DNA from: Salinicoccus roseus
GTDB taxonomy: Bacteria > Bacillota > Bacilli > Staphylococcales > Salinicoccaceae
Length of the DNA: 64,000 bases
Direction: 5' to 3'
NCBI RefSeq assembly: GCF_003814515.1
Contig: NZ_RKQJ01000001.1
Location: 1 to 64,000, forward strand
Below, in pieces: positions 25,693 to 35,174 of this stretch; position 1 is the first letter of the stretch, and every line of letters begins with the position of its first letter. Position numbers and translations under genes: made by a program. Below the pieces are notes generated by a model. The model saw nothing but the letters and a program-made list of their open reading frames with translations. It was not told where the DNA came from and made no database searches.

Positions 25693-25696
25693 GCAT

Positions 25697-26329
25697 ATGT
25701 ACAGCATCATATTGGTGGACGACCATCACATCGTCAGGGAGGGGATGAAATTCCTCCTATCCACGACAGAAAGCATCGACGTGCTTGAGGATTTCGGTAC
25801 CGGGCGGGAAGTATTGGACTATCTGGATGAAAAGCACCCGCAGGTGGATCTTGTACTGCTGGACCTCGTGATGCCCGAGATGGACGGCATCGAGGTGACC
25901 CGGGAGATCAAAAGCCATTACCCCGGCATCAAGGTGCTCGTGCTCTCCAGCTATACGAGTGAGGAGTACATCCGTCCGGTGTTTGCAGCACATGCCGATG
26001 GCTACATCATCAAAGAGATGGAGGCCGAGGAGCTGATCGATTCCATCATAAAGGTGATCGAAGGGGAGAAGGTGATCCACCCGAACATCCTGGAGGTGAT
26101 CGACCGGGAGGGGGACATGCCCCACGAGAAGAATGCACTTTCGGCCCGGGAAGTTGAAGTACTGCGCGAAATCGTCAAAGGGAAATCCAATAAGGAGATC
26201 GGAGAGGCGCTGTATGTCAGCGAAAAGACGGTGAAGACCCACGTCAGCCATATCCTGAACAAACTTGAAGTTTCCGACCGCACACAGGCTGTCATCTATG
26301 CCATCAAATACAATATCGTGGAACTTTAG
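25697..26329 (+). CDS. airR: Response regulator AirR
   Basis: A 210-residue NarL/LuxR-type regulator. The receiver domain has the acidic pair Asp8-Asp9 (VDDHH), the phosphorylated Asp56 in LLDLVMPEMDG and the conserved Lys late in the receiver. The C-terminal LuxR-type helix-turn-helix is LSAREVEVLREIVKGKSNKE...VSEKTVKTHVSHIL. It should be phosphorylated by AirS. In S. aureus AirSR controls genes for respiration, nitrate use and wall metabolism; targets here are unknown. Confidence 0.9.
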   Translation: MYSIILVDDHHIVREGMKFLLSTTESIDVLEDFGTGREVLDYLDEKHPQVDLVLLDLVMPEMDGIEVTREIKSHYPGIKVLVLSSYTSEEYIRPVFAAHADGYIIKEMEAEELIDSIIKVIEGEKVIHPNILEVIDREGDMPHEKNALSAREVEVLREIVKGKSNKEIGEALYVSEKTVKTHVSHILNKLEVSDRTQAVIYAIKYNIVEL

Positions 26330-26371
26330 GAAAGTATAGATGACGCTGAGTAAACCGGTTACAAATAGCAG

Positions 26372-26401
26372 TTTACAAAAACTGTTACGAGGAAGTATAA
26401 T
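26372..26401 (+). promoter_or_regulatory. Promoter of the symporter gene
   Basis: TTTACA (26372-26377) and TATAAT (26396-26401), 18-base spacing. CAGTTT-ACAA-AAACTG is a small palindrome overlapping the -35 box. Confidence 0.65.
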
Positions 26402-26434
26402 GAATCAAGGAGTTTCAAAGTCTGGAGGGGTAAT

Positions 26435-27724
26435 ATGAAAGTGGGAAATAAACTGACAATACAGATCATCATCGCCCTGATCCTCGGCATCATCGTGGGC
26501 TCGGTGCTCAGTCCGATGGCTGATCAGAGCTGGGTGCAATGGGTTGACCAGTACATATTCAACCTGGTGGGGCAGCTGTTCCTGAACATGATCTTCATGA
26601 TGGTGGTGCCGGTTGTGTTCATCTCCATCGTGCTCGGGGTCGTCAATGTCGGTGACCCGAAGATGCTCGGCGGCATCGGTCTCAAGACACTCGCATTCTA
26701 TCTGGCGACTACAGCAATCGCCATCACCATCGCGATGATTGTGGCGAACGTCCTGAATCCTGGAGAGGGGCAGTCCCAGCTTCTGGATTCGCAAGAGGTG
26801 TCGGACTACCGTGAATCAGAGCTTGAAGGCGGTTCAACCGGTGAGGCTCTGCAGCAGGGATTCGACCAGACGGTCATCAACCTGATTCCGACGAACATCA
26901 TCGAAGCGATGGGTACGCAGAACATGCTTCAGATCATCGCCTTTGCGATCTTCATCGGTGTCGCCATCATTGCGGGCAAGGAAAAGTCGGCACGGCTGAC
27001 AGCACTATTCGAAGAGGCGAATGATGTCGTGATGTGGATTGTCATGGCCATCATGAAATACTTTGCGGCGATCGGCGCCTTCGGCCTCGTGGCCACTGCA
27101 TTCGTGCAGGCTGGTTTCGGTGCCATCCAGCAGCTCGGCATGTACTTCATCTGTGTGCTGCTTGCACTGTTCATACATCTCGCACTTGTATATGGTTCAA
27201 CCGTCCAGTTCCTGGCAAAGAAAAGCTTCGTATGGTTCATCAAGAACTTTGCGCCGGCGATGGGTGTGGCGTTCAGTACATCATCCTCAAGTGCGGTGCT
27301 GCCGATTTCACTCGAGACGGCACAGGATAACCTGAAGATACGAAAAAGTATATCCAGCTTCGTGCAGCCGCTCGGAGCGACCATAAACATGGACGGTACG
27401 GCGATCATGCAGGGTGTGGCGACGGTGTTCATCGCGCAGCTCTCCGGCATCGACCTGACGCTCATGCAGATGATTACAGTGGTCATCATTGCAGTGGTGG
27501 CGAGCATCGGTACTGCCGGTGTGCCGGGTGTCGGCCTTGTAATGCTGGCCATGGTATTGACGGCAGTCGGCCTCGATCCGGCGGCGATCGGTATCATCAT
27601 TGGTATCGACAGGCTGCTTGATATGACCCGTACGATGGTCAACATCACGGGGGATGCTGCAATTGCGCTCGTCATCAACGAGCAGCAGACGCGTCGCGAA
27701 GAAACTGCAAAAGCTGAATCGTAA
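26435..27724 (+). CDS. Dicarboxylate/amino-acid:cation symporter (DAACS family)
   Basis: A 429-residue membrane transporter of the glutamate/dicarboxylate symporter fold. The re-entrant loops are recognisable: SSSSAVLPISLET (HP1), NMDGTAIMQGVATVFIAQ (TM7) and the ITGDAAIALV stretch in TM8, which holds substrate- and cation-binding residues. It imports glutamate, aspartate or C4-dicarboxylates with sodium or protons; which cannot be resolved. CTGGAGGGG precedes the ATG. Its own promoter and terminator make it monocistronic. It lies just after airSR. Confidence 0.92.
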   Translation: MKVGNKLTIQIIIALILGIIVGSVLSPMADQSWVQWVDQYIFNLVGQLFLNMIFMMVVPVVFISIVLGVVNVGDPKMLGGIGLKTLAFYLATTAIAITIAMIVANVLNPGEGQSQLLDSQEVSDYRESELEGGSTGEALQQGFDQTVINLIPTNIIEAMGTQNMLQIIAFAIFIGVAIIAGKEKSARLTALFEEANDVVMWIVMAIMKYFAAIGAFGLVATAFVQAGFGAIQQLGMYFICVLLALFIHLALVYGSTVQFLAKKSFVWFIKNFAPAMGVAFSTSSSSAVLPISLETAQDNLKIRKSISSFVQPLGATINMDGTAIMQGVATVFIAQLSGIDLTLMQMITVVIIAVVASIGTAGVPGVGLVMLAMVLTAVGLDPAAIGIIIGIDRLLDMTRTMVNITGDAAIALVINEQQTRREETAKAES

Positions 27725-27750
27725 AGCTTTTCAGGCATTAAAACTGAATA

Positions 27751-27795
27751 GGGCATATATTGAACACTTGGTGAAATTCAATATATGCCCTTTTA
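27751..27795 (+). terminator. Terminator after the symporter gene
   Basis: GGGCATATATTGAA pairs with TTCAATATATGCCC, followed by TTTTAATTTT. Confidence 0.82.
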
Positions 27796-27885
27796 ATTTT
27801 AGCCGATCTATATTATTATATTAAAAGTGTATTATTATCGCATTTAAATTTTACAATACCCGATTTGAGTGAAAGGAAGAAAAGA

Positions 27886-28341
27886 ATGGATAAACAGACT
27901 TTTACGGAGATGCTCCAGTCGAAGTTCAAGATGGTCAGGACGGAAGCTGGTTATACGCAGGACTCCATGAGTCAGACGATAGGGCTGTCTAAAAAGACCC
28001 TTGTGCAGATCGAAAAAGAACGCATCCTTCCGAACTGGACAACATGCATCTCCCTGTGTGCACTCTTCAGGGATAGTGAAGTCCTGACGAATTCATTCGG
28101 AGGTGATCCCCTTGAACTTGCCCAGGTGATATCCAGAGGGCATTGTGTCTACCCGAATTATGATGGCGAAGCGGTATATTGGGAGGATCTCGACAGAAAG
28201 AATGGTTTCCGTCTGCAATATAATAAAAGCAACAAAATATATAGAGTACTGAACGATTCGAACCGTCCAGTCCATGCCTCATATATTGAACGCGAAATCA
28301 GGACTTACTTCATGAGACAGACGGATCTGCAGCCTGTCTGA
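27886..28341 (+). CDS. XRE-family transcriptional regulator
   Basis: A 151-residue protein with an N-terminal helix-turn-helix (FKMVRTEAGYTQDSMSQTIG, then LSKKTLVQIEKERILPNW). The C-terminal half, roughly 60 residues, has no motif I know. The ATG at 27886 follows GAAAGGAAG; an in-frame TTG at 27865 is less likely. Its targets are unknown. It lies alone between two terminators, so it may act in trans or on itself. Confidence 0.8.
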   Translation: MDKQTFTEMLQSKFKMVRTEAGYTQDSMSQTIGLSKKTLVQIEKERILPNWTTCISLCALFRDSEVLTNSFGGDPLELAQVISRGHCVYPNYDGEAVYWEDLDRKNGFRLQYNKSNKIYRVLNDSNRPVHASYIEREIRTYFMRQTDLQPV

Positions 28342-28346
28342 TAAAA

Positions 28347-28371
28347 CAGAAGCACCGTAAGGTGCTTTTTC
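28347..28371 (+). terminator. Terminator
   Basis: GAAGCACC-GTAA-GGTGCTTTTTC. Confidence 0.78.
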
Positions 28372-28417
28372 TTTTGCATTGTTGTAGGATTAACGACAAG
28401 AGAAGGAGGGCTTTTCC

Positions 28418-29548
28418 TTGAACGATGGTTTTCAGATAATACTCATGGCCATAATCGGGGCGTTGATCGGCGGCCTGACGAATATGCTCGCCATACGCAT
28501 GCTCTTCCGGCCGTATGAAACAAAATATCTCTTCGGCAGACGCCTCCCCCTGACGCCGGGCGTGATCCCACGGCGGCGCGAGGAGGCTTCCATAAAGATG
28601 GGTGAGATCGTCACCAGGCACCTGTTGACGCCTGACGCCTTCATCGAGAAGATAAAGAGCCGCGAAACCCAGAACTTCATCATGCTGTTCATCGACAGGC
28701 AGATCGAGACGATCGAATCCGAAAAGCTGACATTGCGCTATTTCCTTGAACGCATCAACGAAGGGCTGTCCGACAAGGTGGTCAAGGGCTTCAATGCCCA
28801 GTTGTCCGACAAGGTGACGGCGGAAGGCGCCAGGCTCTACCAGCAGGAGATCAGGAACCTCGTCCCGACGGATGCCATGGCGACGCTTGATGGGAAAATT
28901 GACACCCTGCAGCCGCAGATTACGCAGAAGATAGAGGAATACATCAATTCCGAGAAGGGCTACCAGGACCTCTACACGATGACCGACGAGTTCGTCGAGC
29001 ATCGGGGGAGACTTGCCCGCTCGTTGAAGTATCTGATGTCGAAGGAGACGATTGTACAGAATATACGCAATGAGCTGAACAAGCTGATCCATCACCCGAA
29101 AATGACGGAGATACAGGTCCGCATCATCAATGATGAGTATGAACGGATCAAAAACAGCCGGGTGGATACCCTGATTTCCGAAAGGGACCAGCAGAGGCTG
29201 ATAGACAGCGTCTATGATGTACTCAGGGAAAGGATAGACATCGAAGGCATACTCGATTATCCGATCGAGGACTTCAACCGTGAAATGTTCGAGTCATTCA
29301 AAACGCGCGGGAAGTACCAGCTCCGCGACAACATCATAGAATACCTCGGACAGAATACAGGAAGGATCGTCGAAAAGCTCCAGCTTGCCCAGGTGGTCAA
29401 AAAGCAGATCGACAGTTTCGAGCTCAGCCATATAGAAGATCTGGTGATGGAGATCTCGAGCAAGGAGTTCCGTATGATCACACTCCTCGGCTTTTTCCTT
29501 GGGGGTATGATAGGAATCGTACAGGGGCTCATCGTTGTGTTTTTATAA
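28418..29548 (+). CDS. DUF445 membrane protein (YheB-like)
   Basis: A 376-residue protein with a hydrophobic segment at each end (IILMAIIGALIGGLTNMLAI and LLGFFLGGMIGIVQGLIVVF) and a long charged helical middle, the layout of DUF445 proteins such as Bacillus YheB. The GGLTNMLAIRMLFRP and LPLTPGVIPRRREE motifs near the N-terminus are typical. Translation starts at a TTG (28418) with AGAAGGAGGG upstream. The function is unknown. It is followed by a YheA-type gene, the pairing also seen in Bacillus. Confidence 0.85.
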   Translation: MNDGFQIILMAIIGALIGGLTNMLAIRMLFRPYETKYLFGRRLPLTPGVIPRRREEASIKMGEIVTRHLLTPDAFIEKIKSRETQNFIMLFIDRQIETIESEKLTLRYFLERINEGLSDKVVKGFNAQLSDKVTAEGARLYQQEIRNLVPTDAMATLDGKIDTLQPQITQKIEEYINSEKGYQDLYTMTDEFVEHRGRLARSLKYLMSKETIVQNIRNELNKLIHHPKMTEIQVRIINDEYERIKNSRVDTLISERDQQRLIDSVYDVLRERIDIEGILDYPIEDFNREMFESFKTRGKYQLRDNIIEYLGQNTGRIVEKLQLAQVVKKQIDSFELSHIEDLVMEISSKEFRMITLLGFFLGGMIGIVQGLIVVFL

Positions 29549-29601
29549 GTCGCGGTTTTATGTTACAGTAGATATATCTTTATAAAGGGAGTTTTTCAAT
29601 A

Positions 29602-29958
29602 ATGGCAGTTAATGTATACGATCAGGCGAATGCATTGGAAGATGCACTCCGCAACTCAGATGAATTTCAAAATATGAAGGATCTTTATGGTAAAGTGAAT
29701 TCCAATCCGGAATCCAAGCAGCTGTTCGAAGAGTTCAGGGAAGTACAGATGGACTTGCAGCAGAAACAGATGCAGGGTGAGGAAATCAATGAAGAAGATG
29801 TTCAGAAAGCACAGAAATCAGCAGAAGATATAGAGAAGGACGAAAATATCAAATCACTGATGGAAGCAGAACAGAAAATGAGCGAACTCATTCAGGACCT
29901 GAACCGCGTCATCATGAAACCTATAGAAGAGCTTTATGGTCTGAACAACCAGAATTAA
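29602..29958 (+). CDS. yheA: YheA/YlbF-family (UPF0342) protein
   Basis: A 118-residue helical protein of the YlbF/YmcA superfamily: [18 protein letters not shown] at the start and [20 protein letters not shown] at the end. YlbF and YmcA are partners of RNase Y in Bacillus, but the YheA branch has no settled role. GGGAG lies just upstream. A terminator follows. Confidence 0.85.
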   Translation: MAVNVYDQANALEDALRNSDEFQNMKDLYGKVNSNPESKQLFEEFREVQMDLQQKQMQGEEINEEDVQKAQKSAEDIEKDENIKSLMEAEQKMSELIQDLNRVIMKPIEELYGLNNQN

Positions 29959-29962
29959 TTAC

Positions 29963-29993
29963 TGAAGAGGTCTATTATAGGCCTCTTTCTTTT
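29963..29993 (+). terminator. Terminator after yheA
   Basis: AGAGGTCTAT-T-ATAGGCCTCT followed by TTCTTTT. Confidence 0.75.
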
Positions 29994-30046
29994 GTGTTTT
30001 TTGGTATACTGAAAATATAATGCCCAGGAAAAGTCAGGTGAAATAT

Positions 30047-31231
30047 ATGGTTAAATTTATCCACAGCGCAGATCTGCATCTGGACAGTCCTTTCAAGTCC
30101 AGGTCCAAAATGCCTTCAGGCATATTGGATGTGCTCATGGAAAGTACATACAATAGTGTCACGAGGATGATGGATCATGCCATTGAAGAAAAAGTCGACT
30201 TCATCATAATTGCCGGGGATGTCTTCGATCAGGCGAACCGCACATTGAAATCCGAGATATTCATGAAACGCCAGTTCGAAAGGCTCAGGGAGGCCGGCAT
30301 ATTCGCCTACGTCATCCATGGGAACCATGACCCCCTGACGGACGGCATCAGGACCTCCTGGCCGGACAACGTCACGGTCTTTGGTGAGAATGTAGAAAGC
30401 TATGAGATGATCAGCGCGAAGGGGGAGAGTGTATTCCTTCACGGTTTCAGCTATTTCCTGGATGATACATACGAGAACAAGCTCGAGGATTATCCGGTGA
30501 ATACGATGAATGACGGAATACATATCGGCATCCTGCACGGCACCTATTCGAAGAGCCAGTATGGCCAGGAGCGCTATACGGAATTCAATCTGGAAGTGCT
30601 GAACGAGAAATTGTACCATTACTGGGCGCTGGGCCACATCCATCAGCGGGAACAGCTCAGCGACCTGCCGCCGATTCATTATTCTGGGAACATACAGGGG
30701 CGGCACAAGAATGAATATGGGGAGAAAGGCTTTCTGATGGTGGAAGGGGATGATGTCTACCTCACCTCCCGTTTCGTGCCGGTCCAGGAACTCATCTTTT
30801 CGGAATACGACCTGGAAGTCCAGTCGCTCGCCAAACAGGACCTCTACCAGACGATCGTCGAATTCAAGCATCGTCTGAGGGAGAAGGGGCGACATATCAT
30901 ACAGCTCAATCTCGTGTATGATGGCGAAGAGGTGATATCGGACGCCGATTTCACTGAAGTGGTCGAGCTGTTGAAGGAGGACGAGAGGGATCTGAAGCAG
31001 TTCATATGGATCGACGACCTCCGCCTCAAATATCTCACCCAGGACAACATCGCCCTGCTCAATGATATAAAGGCGACCCATTCCGGAAACAGGGAGCTGT
31101 TCAAGGAAGCGGTCAATGCGCTTTATATGGATCCGAGGCTGAACAGATACTTGGAGCCCATCCAGGACATCGACCAGGAAGCGCTGCTCAAAGAAGGCGA
31201 AGAGCGCCTAAGAATGCTGATGAGGAAGTAG
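30047..31231 (+). CDS. yhaO: SbcD-like DNA repair exonuclease (YhaO)
   Basis: A 394-residue calcineurin-like phosphoesterase. The metal-binding motifs are ordered DLHLDSPF, IAGDVFDQANR, HGNHDPLTD, GILHGTYS and WALGHIHQRE, as in SbcD/Mre11 nucleases. The ATG at 30047 follows TCAGGTGAA; the ORF could start at 30020 but that ATG has no site. The SbcC-like ATPase gene follows seven bases later, so the two probably form a Mre11-Rad50-type complex acting on DNA ends. Confidence 0.92.
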   Translation: MVKFIHSADLHLDSPFKSRSKMPSGILDVLMESTYNSVTRMMDHAIEEKVDFIIIAGDVFDQANRTLKSEIFMKRQFERLREAGIFAYVIHGNHDPLTDGIRTSWPDNVTVFGENVESYEMISAKGESVFLHGFSYFLDDTYENKLEDYPVNTMNDGIHIGILHGTYSKSQYGQERYTEFNLEVLNEKLYHYWALGHIHQREQLSDLPPIHYSGNIQGRHKNEYGEKGFLMVEGDDVYLTSRFVPVQELIFSEYDLEVQSLAKQDLYQTIVEFKHRLREKGRHIIQLNLVYDGEEVISDADFTEVVELLKEDERDLKQFIWIDDLRLKYLTQDNIALLNDIKATHSGNRELFKEAVNALYMDPRLNRYLEPIQDIDQEALLKEGEERLRMLMRK

Positions 31232-31238
31232 TGGACAT

Positions 31239-34166
31239 ATGAAGATAATTGCTCTGAACATATATGGATATGGAAAGATAACAGAAACTGAAATAGATGC
31301 CGACCAGCAGTTCATCCAGTTCTTCGGTGAGAACGAAGCGGGCAAATCCACGATGCAGTCGTTCATCCATTCGATCCTGTTCGGCTTTCCGACCAGGAAG
31401 GAACAGGAGCCGAGAAGGGAGCCGCGCATGCACAACCTGTATGGCGGGAAGATCACGGTGGAATTCCCGGATGAAGCGGGACCTGTGGAGATCGAACGCA
31501 TAAAGGGGAAGGTCCAGGGCGACGTAAAGGTCTATCTGGCGGATGGTACCGTCAGAGGCGAAGACTGGCTGATCAAGAAGCTGAACTTCATCGACAAGAA
31601 GACATACAGGTCGATCTTCTCCTTTGATGTGCTGGGGCTCCAGGATATCCATAAGAATATGACCGAAGACAAGCTGCAGGAATACCTGCTCCGTGCAGGT
31701 GCCCTCGGCTCGCATGAGTATGATGAGATGCTCAGTGCCATAGATGCCGAGATGAAATCCATCTATAAGAAGAATGGCACGAATCCGGAACTGAACCAGG
31801 AAATGGATGAAATTTCCGGACTCAGTGAGAAGATCAGGGTGCTTGAACAGACGGAGGAGCGCTACAAGACGCTCATCAACGAAAAGATCAAGACCGAAGA
31901 CAGTCTGAATGCGAAGCAGGATGCCTTGTTCCAGCTGGATATGGTCCGCAAGCAGAAGATGAAGGAAGTCATGTACCATAAGGACATCAAGGAATGGAAG
32001 ACGCTTGAGGACAAGCTGAACATTGAACCCGTGGTCTTTCCGGAGCAGGGAATCGAAAGGTATGAGAAGCTGAGGCATCAGGTCCAGCAGACCGACCGCG
32101 ACATCGCCCTGCGCACCGAGAAGCTCAAAGTCCTCAAAAATGAAATGGACGGTGTGACCCTGCCCGACAAGGACCGGCTCGCCTACCTGGAGGGCATCCA
32201 GAAGCGGGAGCCGGACATCAAGCAGAAGAATATGGAGCATTCCAGGCTCTCCGCTTCGATGGAGGCGCTGGAGGAGGAGATCGCCCAACTCAGGCGGGAT
32301 ATCGGCTGGCAGCAGGAGCACCATGAAGTCGATGATTCGAACATCGTCAAGGAGTCTGTGCAGACGGTCCTTTCGAAGCTGGACGAAGTCACTCTGGAAG
32401 AGCAGTTCCTCATCCGCGAGATCGATCAGCTGAAGAGTGACCTCAAGCAGTTCGACCAGGACATAGAGCGTCTCGAGCAGGAACAGATCAGCGACGAACG
32501 CATCCGTGTGAAGAAGGAAGTCATGGAACGGGAATTTGAACTGAAGGAAAAAGAGAAGATGTTCAGGCTCATCGAGAAGGATTATGAACGTGAGAAAAGG
32601 GAGCGGAACCGGGTCAAAAAAGGCCAGTCGACCCTCATCATAGGCATCAGTGTCCTCGCCCTCCTGATTGGCCTGTTCTACCTGATCAGCACCAATTGGC
32701 TGATGGGCGGCATCTTCACCGTGATCGGCGCGGTCACGCTGCTCCTCCTGATACTCACCAACCAGCGTGAAGAAGATGGACTGAAGAACGACTACCAGGA
32801 TGAAGTCCGCGAACTCAAGGACGCGATCGAGACGATAAAGCGGAACAACAACGTCAATTTCGATCTGAATGATGCCAGGGACCTGAAGATGGATCTGAAG
32901 ACCCAGCGGACGAAGCGGATCTCCACGAATGTCAGGCTGGAAGAATTGAAGGATACGCTCGCACTCAAGGAAACGCAGCATGATTCATTGAATACCCAGC
33001 TCGCTGCCATCAAGGAGGACCTGAAGGTCAATCCGGATATTGAAAATAAAAGCATCGTGGATGCCATCCACACGATCAGGGAAATCAAGCAGAAGCGGAA
33101 CCAGATCAACAGGCACAGGATCGAGATGGACAACATCAACCGTGAACTCCAGCAGTTCAAGAAGACGGTCAAGGAAGATGTGGCGGCGTTCGGCATACAT
33201 TATGACGACAGCACGATCTTCTATGATGTCAAAAGCCTGGTATCCGGCATGTATAAGGATGAAGCCCACTACAATAGGCTGAAGGATCAGATCAACCTGC
33301 TCGAGAATGAGATCAAGGTGCTGGCCGAAAGGAACGAAGCCGCCAGGCAGGAAACCGTACAGCTGCTCGACTATGTGGAGGCTGAAGACGAGGAAGAATA
33401 TTACTACTACGCAAGGAAATACAAAGAGTACCAGGAGCACATGGAACGCTTCAAGGAACTGAGTGAAAAGCTTGAGGAGGAACACTTCGACTATGATGCA
33501 AGGAGTGAACTCTCCACCTATCTCCTCGCGGACCTGAAGGAGGAGGAAGAGGGCGTTGCTGAACAGATGGAGGCATTCAACAGCGAGCTGCAGCAGGAGC
33601 AGAAGACTCTTGCGGAGCTGAACTCCGAAATCAGCACCCTTGAAAGCGATGGGAAACTGAGTGAGGTCAACCACAAGTTCGAGATGAAGAAAACACTGAT
33701 CCAGAACCTCTCAAAGGAATACATGTCGCTCAATTATATCCGCATCCTCATTGAAACCCATATCAAAGCCATCAAAGACGAAAGGCTGCCTGTGGTTATA
33801 GAAGAGGCGAGGAGCATTTTCGAGAAAGTGACAAGAGGACGCTACATCAATGTCACCTATGACGACAACGGCATCACGGTAAGGCATGTGAATGGCCAGC
33901 TCTTCCATCCGCTGGAACTCTCCCAATCGACGAAGGAGATGCTGTACATCAGCCTCAGGCTGAGCCTGATCAAAGCGCTGAAGGGTTACTATCAGCTACC
34001 GCTGATTATAGACGATGCATTCGTCCACTTCGACAAGGAGCGCAAGAAGATCATCATCGACTACCTGCGCAACGAAGTGGATGATCAGGTAATGTACTTC
34101 ACATGCAATCTGGACAGCACCATCCCGTCCTCGCAGACAGTCAAACTTAAAGAAAGAGTAAAATGA
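31239..34166 (+). CDS. yhaN: SbcC/Rad50-like AAA ATPase with central membrane segment (YhaN)
   Basis: A 975-residue SMC-like ATPase. The Walker A is GENEAGKST near residue 36, Walker B is LPLIIDDAFVHFD near the end, and QSTKEMLYISLRLSLI is the ABC signature region. Long coiled coils fill the middle. Unusually for a Rad50 relative, two hydrophobic stretches (STLIIGISVLALLIGLFYLI and WLMGGIFTVIGAVTLLLLIL) interrupt the coiled coil near residues 465-510, as in Bacillus YhaN, so the hinge appears membrane-embedded. It is flanked by yhaO and yhaM, and pairs with YhaO. Confidence 0.92.
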   Translation: MKIIALNIYGYGKITETEIDADQQFIQFFGENEAGKSTMQSFIHSILFGFPTRKEQEPRREPRMHNLYGGKITVEFPDEAGPVEIERIKGKVQGDVKVYLADGTVRGEDWLIKKLNFIDKKTYRSIFSFDVLGLQDIHKNMTEDKLQEYLLRAGALGSHEYDEMLSAIDAEMKSIYKKNGTNPELNQEMDEISGLSEKIRVLEQTEERYKTLINEKIKTEDSLNAKQDALFQLDMVRKQKMKEVMYHKDIKEWKTLEDKLNIEPVVFPEQGIERYEKLRHQVQQTDRDIALRTEKLKVLKNEMDGVTLPDKDRLAYLEGIQKREPDIKQKNMEHSRLSASMEALEEEIAQLRRDIGWQQEHHEVDDSNIVKESVQTVLSKLDEVTLEEQFLIREIDQLKSDLKQFDQDIERLEQEQISDERIRVKKEVMEREFELKEKEKMFRLIEKDYEREKRERNRVKKGQSTLIIGISVLALLIGLFYLISTNWLMGGIFTVIGAVTLLLLILTNQREEDGLKNDYQDEVRELKDAIETIKRNNNVNFDLNDARDLKMDLKTQRTKRISTNVRLEELKDTLALKETQHDSLNTQLAAIKEDLKVNPDIENKSIVDAIHTIREIKQKRNQINRHRIEMDNINRELQQFKKTVKEDVAAFGIHYDDSTIFYDVKSLVSGMYKDEAHYNRLKDQINLLENEIKVLAERNEAARQETVQLLDYVEAEDEEEYYYYARKYKEYQEHMERFKELSEKLEEEHFDYDARSELSTYLLADLKEEEEGVAEQMEAFNSELQQEQKTLAELNSEISTLESDGKLSEVNHKFEMKKTLIQNLSKEYMSLNYIRILIETHIKAIKDERLPVVIEEARSIFEKVTRGRYINVTYDDNGITVRHVNGQLFHPLELSQSTKEMLYISLRLSLIKALKGYYQLPLIIDDAFVHFDKERKKIIIDYLRNEVDDQVMYFTCNLDSTIPSSQTVKLKERVK

Positions 34167-34177
34167 GGTGACTATAC

Positions 34178-35119
34178 TTGAATAACATATCGAAATTGAA
34201 ACCAGGAGATTCGGTGGAAGCCTTCTACCTGATCAAAAGAAGCCAGCAGGGCGTGACATCCCAGGGAAAGCCCTATATGACACTGTTCCTGCAGGACCGC
34301 ACAGGGGAGATCGAAGCCAAGCTCTGGACCGTATCGAAAGAAGATATGGAAGTCCTGAAGCCGGAAGTGCTCATCAAGGTCAAAGGGGACGTAATCGACT
34401 ACCGCAACAAGAAGCAGATGAAGATCGCCGCGTTCAGGACAGCAACCGACTCCGACGGGCTGAATGCCAAGGACTTCGTAGAGAAGGCACCGATCGATGA
34501 AGAGACATTGTACGAGAGCATCATGGACTATGTCATCAAGATCGAGAACGGCAGCCTGCAGCGGATCGTCCGTCAGCTGCTCGGCAAGTACAGGAAGGAA
34601 TTCCTGAGCTTCCCGGCGGCGATGACGAACCACCACGATTTCGTTTCGGGGCTGGCGTATCATGTGCACTATATGCTCAGGACAGCAGAGGCGTTGTGTG
34701 ACATCTATCCGTCACTGAACCGCAGCCTGCTCTACAGCAGCATCATCCTCCATGATATCGGGAAGGTCAAGGAACTGTCCGGCCCGGTGGGGACGACGTA
34801 TACGGTCGAAGGGAATCTGATCGGCCATATCGTCATCGCCAGTGAAGAGATTACGAGGGTCGCCCAGGAGCTGAACATCGATGGGGAAGAGGTCATGCTG
34901 CTCAAGCACATGATACTGAGCCATCACGGAAAACTGGAATACGGTTCCCCGAAGCCGCCGATGCTGAAGGAAGCCGAAATCCTCCATTTCATCGACAATA
35001 TCGATGCGCGCATGATGATGATGGACAAGCATACATCGAAAGCGGAGAAGGGACAGTTTACAGAGCGGATCTTCCCGCTTGAGAGCCGCTTCTTCTACCG
35101 TCCGGAATCGCTGGATTAG
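34178..35119 (+). CDS. yhaM: 3'-5' exoribonuclease YhaM
   Basis: A 313-residue enzyme with an N-terminal OB-fold nucleic-acid-binding domain (about 10-110; [18 protein letters not shown]) and a C-terminal HD hydrolase domain ([34 protein letters not shown]). It degrades RNA and, in vitro, DNA from the 3' end. Translation starts at a TTG (34178) preceded by ATGAGGTGA. It is last in the yhaO-yhaN-yhaM operon and ends at a strong hairpin shared with prsA. Confidence 0.93.
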   Translation: MNNISKLKPGDSVEAFYLIKRSQQGVTSQGKPYMTLFLQDRTGEIEAKLWTVSKEDMEVLKPEVLIKVKGDVIDYRNKKQMKIAAFRTATDSDGLNAKDFVEKAPIDEETLYESIMDYVIKIENGSLQRIVRQLLGKYRKEFLSFPAAMTNHHDFVSGLAYHVHYMLRTAEALCDIYPSLNRSLLYSSIILHDIGKVKELSGPVGTTYTVEGNLIGHIVIASEEITRVAQELNIDGEEVMLLKHMILSHHGKLEYGSPKPPMLKEAEILHFIDNIDARMMMMDKHTSKAEKGQFTERIFPLESRFFYRPESLD

Positions 35120-35132
35120 GACTGGAGACATG

Positions 35133-35171
35133 AAAAAAGGACTTGTGAGTGCAACTCACAAGTCCTTTTTT
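35133..35171. terminator. Bidirectional terminator
   Basis: AAAAAAGGACTTGTGAGT-GCA-ACTCACAAGTCCTTTTTT, perfectly symmetric, between yhaM and prsA. Confidence 0.92.
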
Positions 35172-35174
35172 CTT

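Noticed and set aside
31188-32981. 597-codon minus-strand ORF opposite yhaO and yhaN
   Set aside because: It is antisense to two genes with clear motifs and arises from their codon bias (leucine- and aspartate-rich reading).
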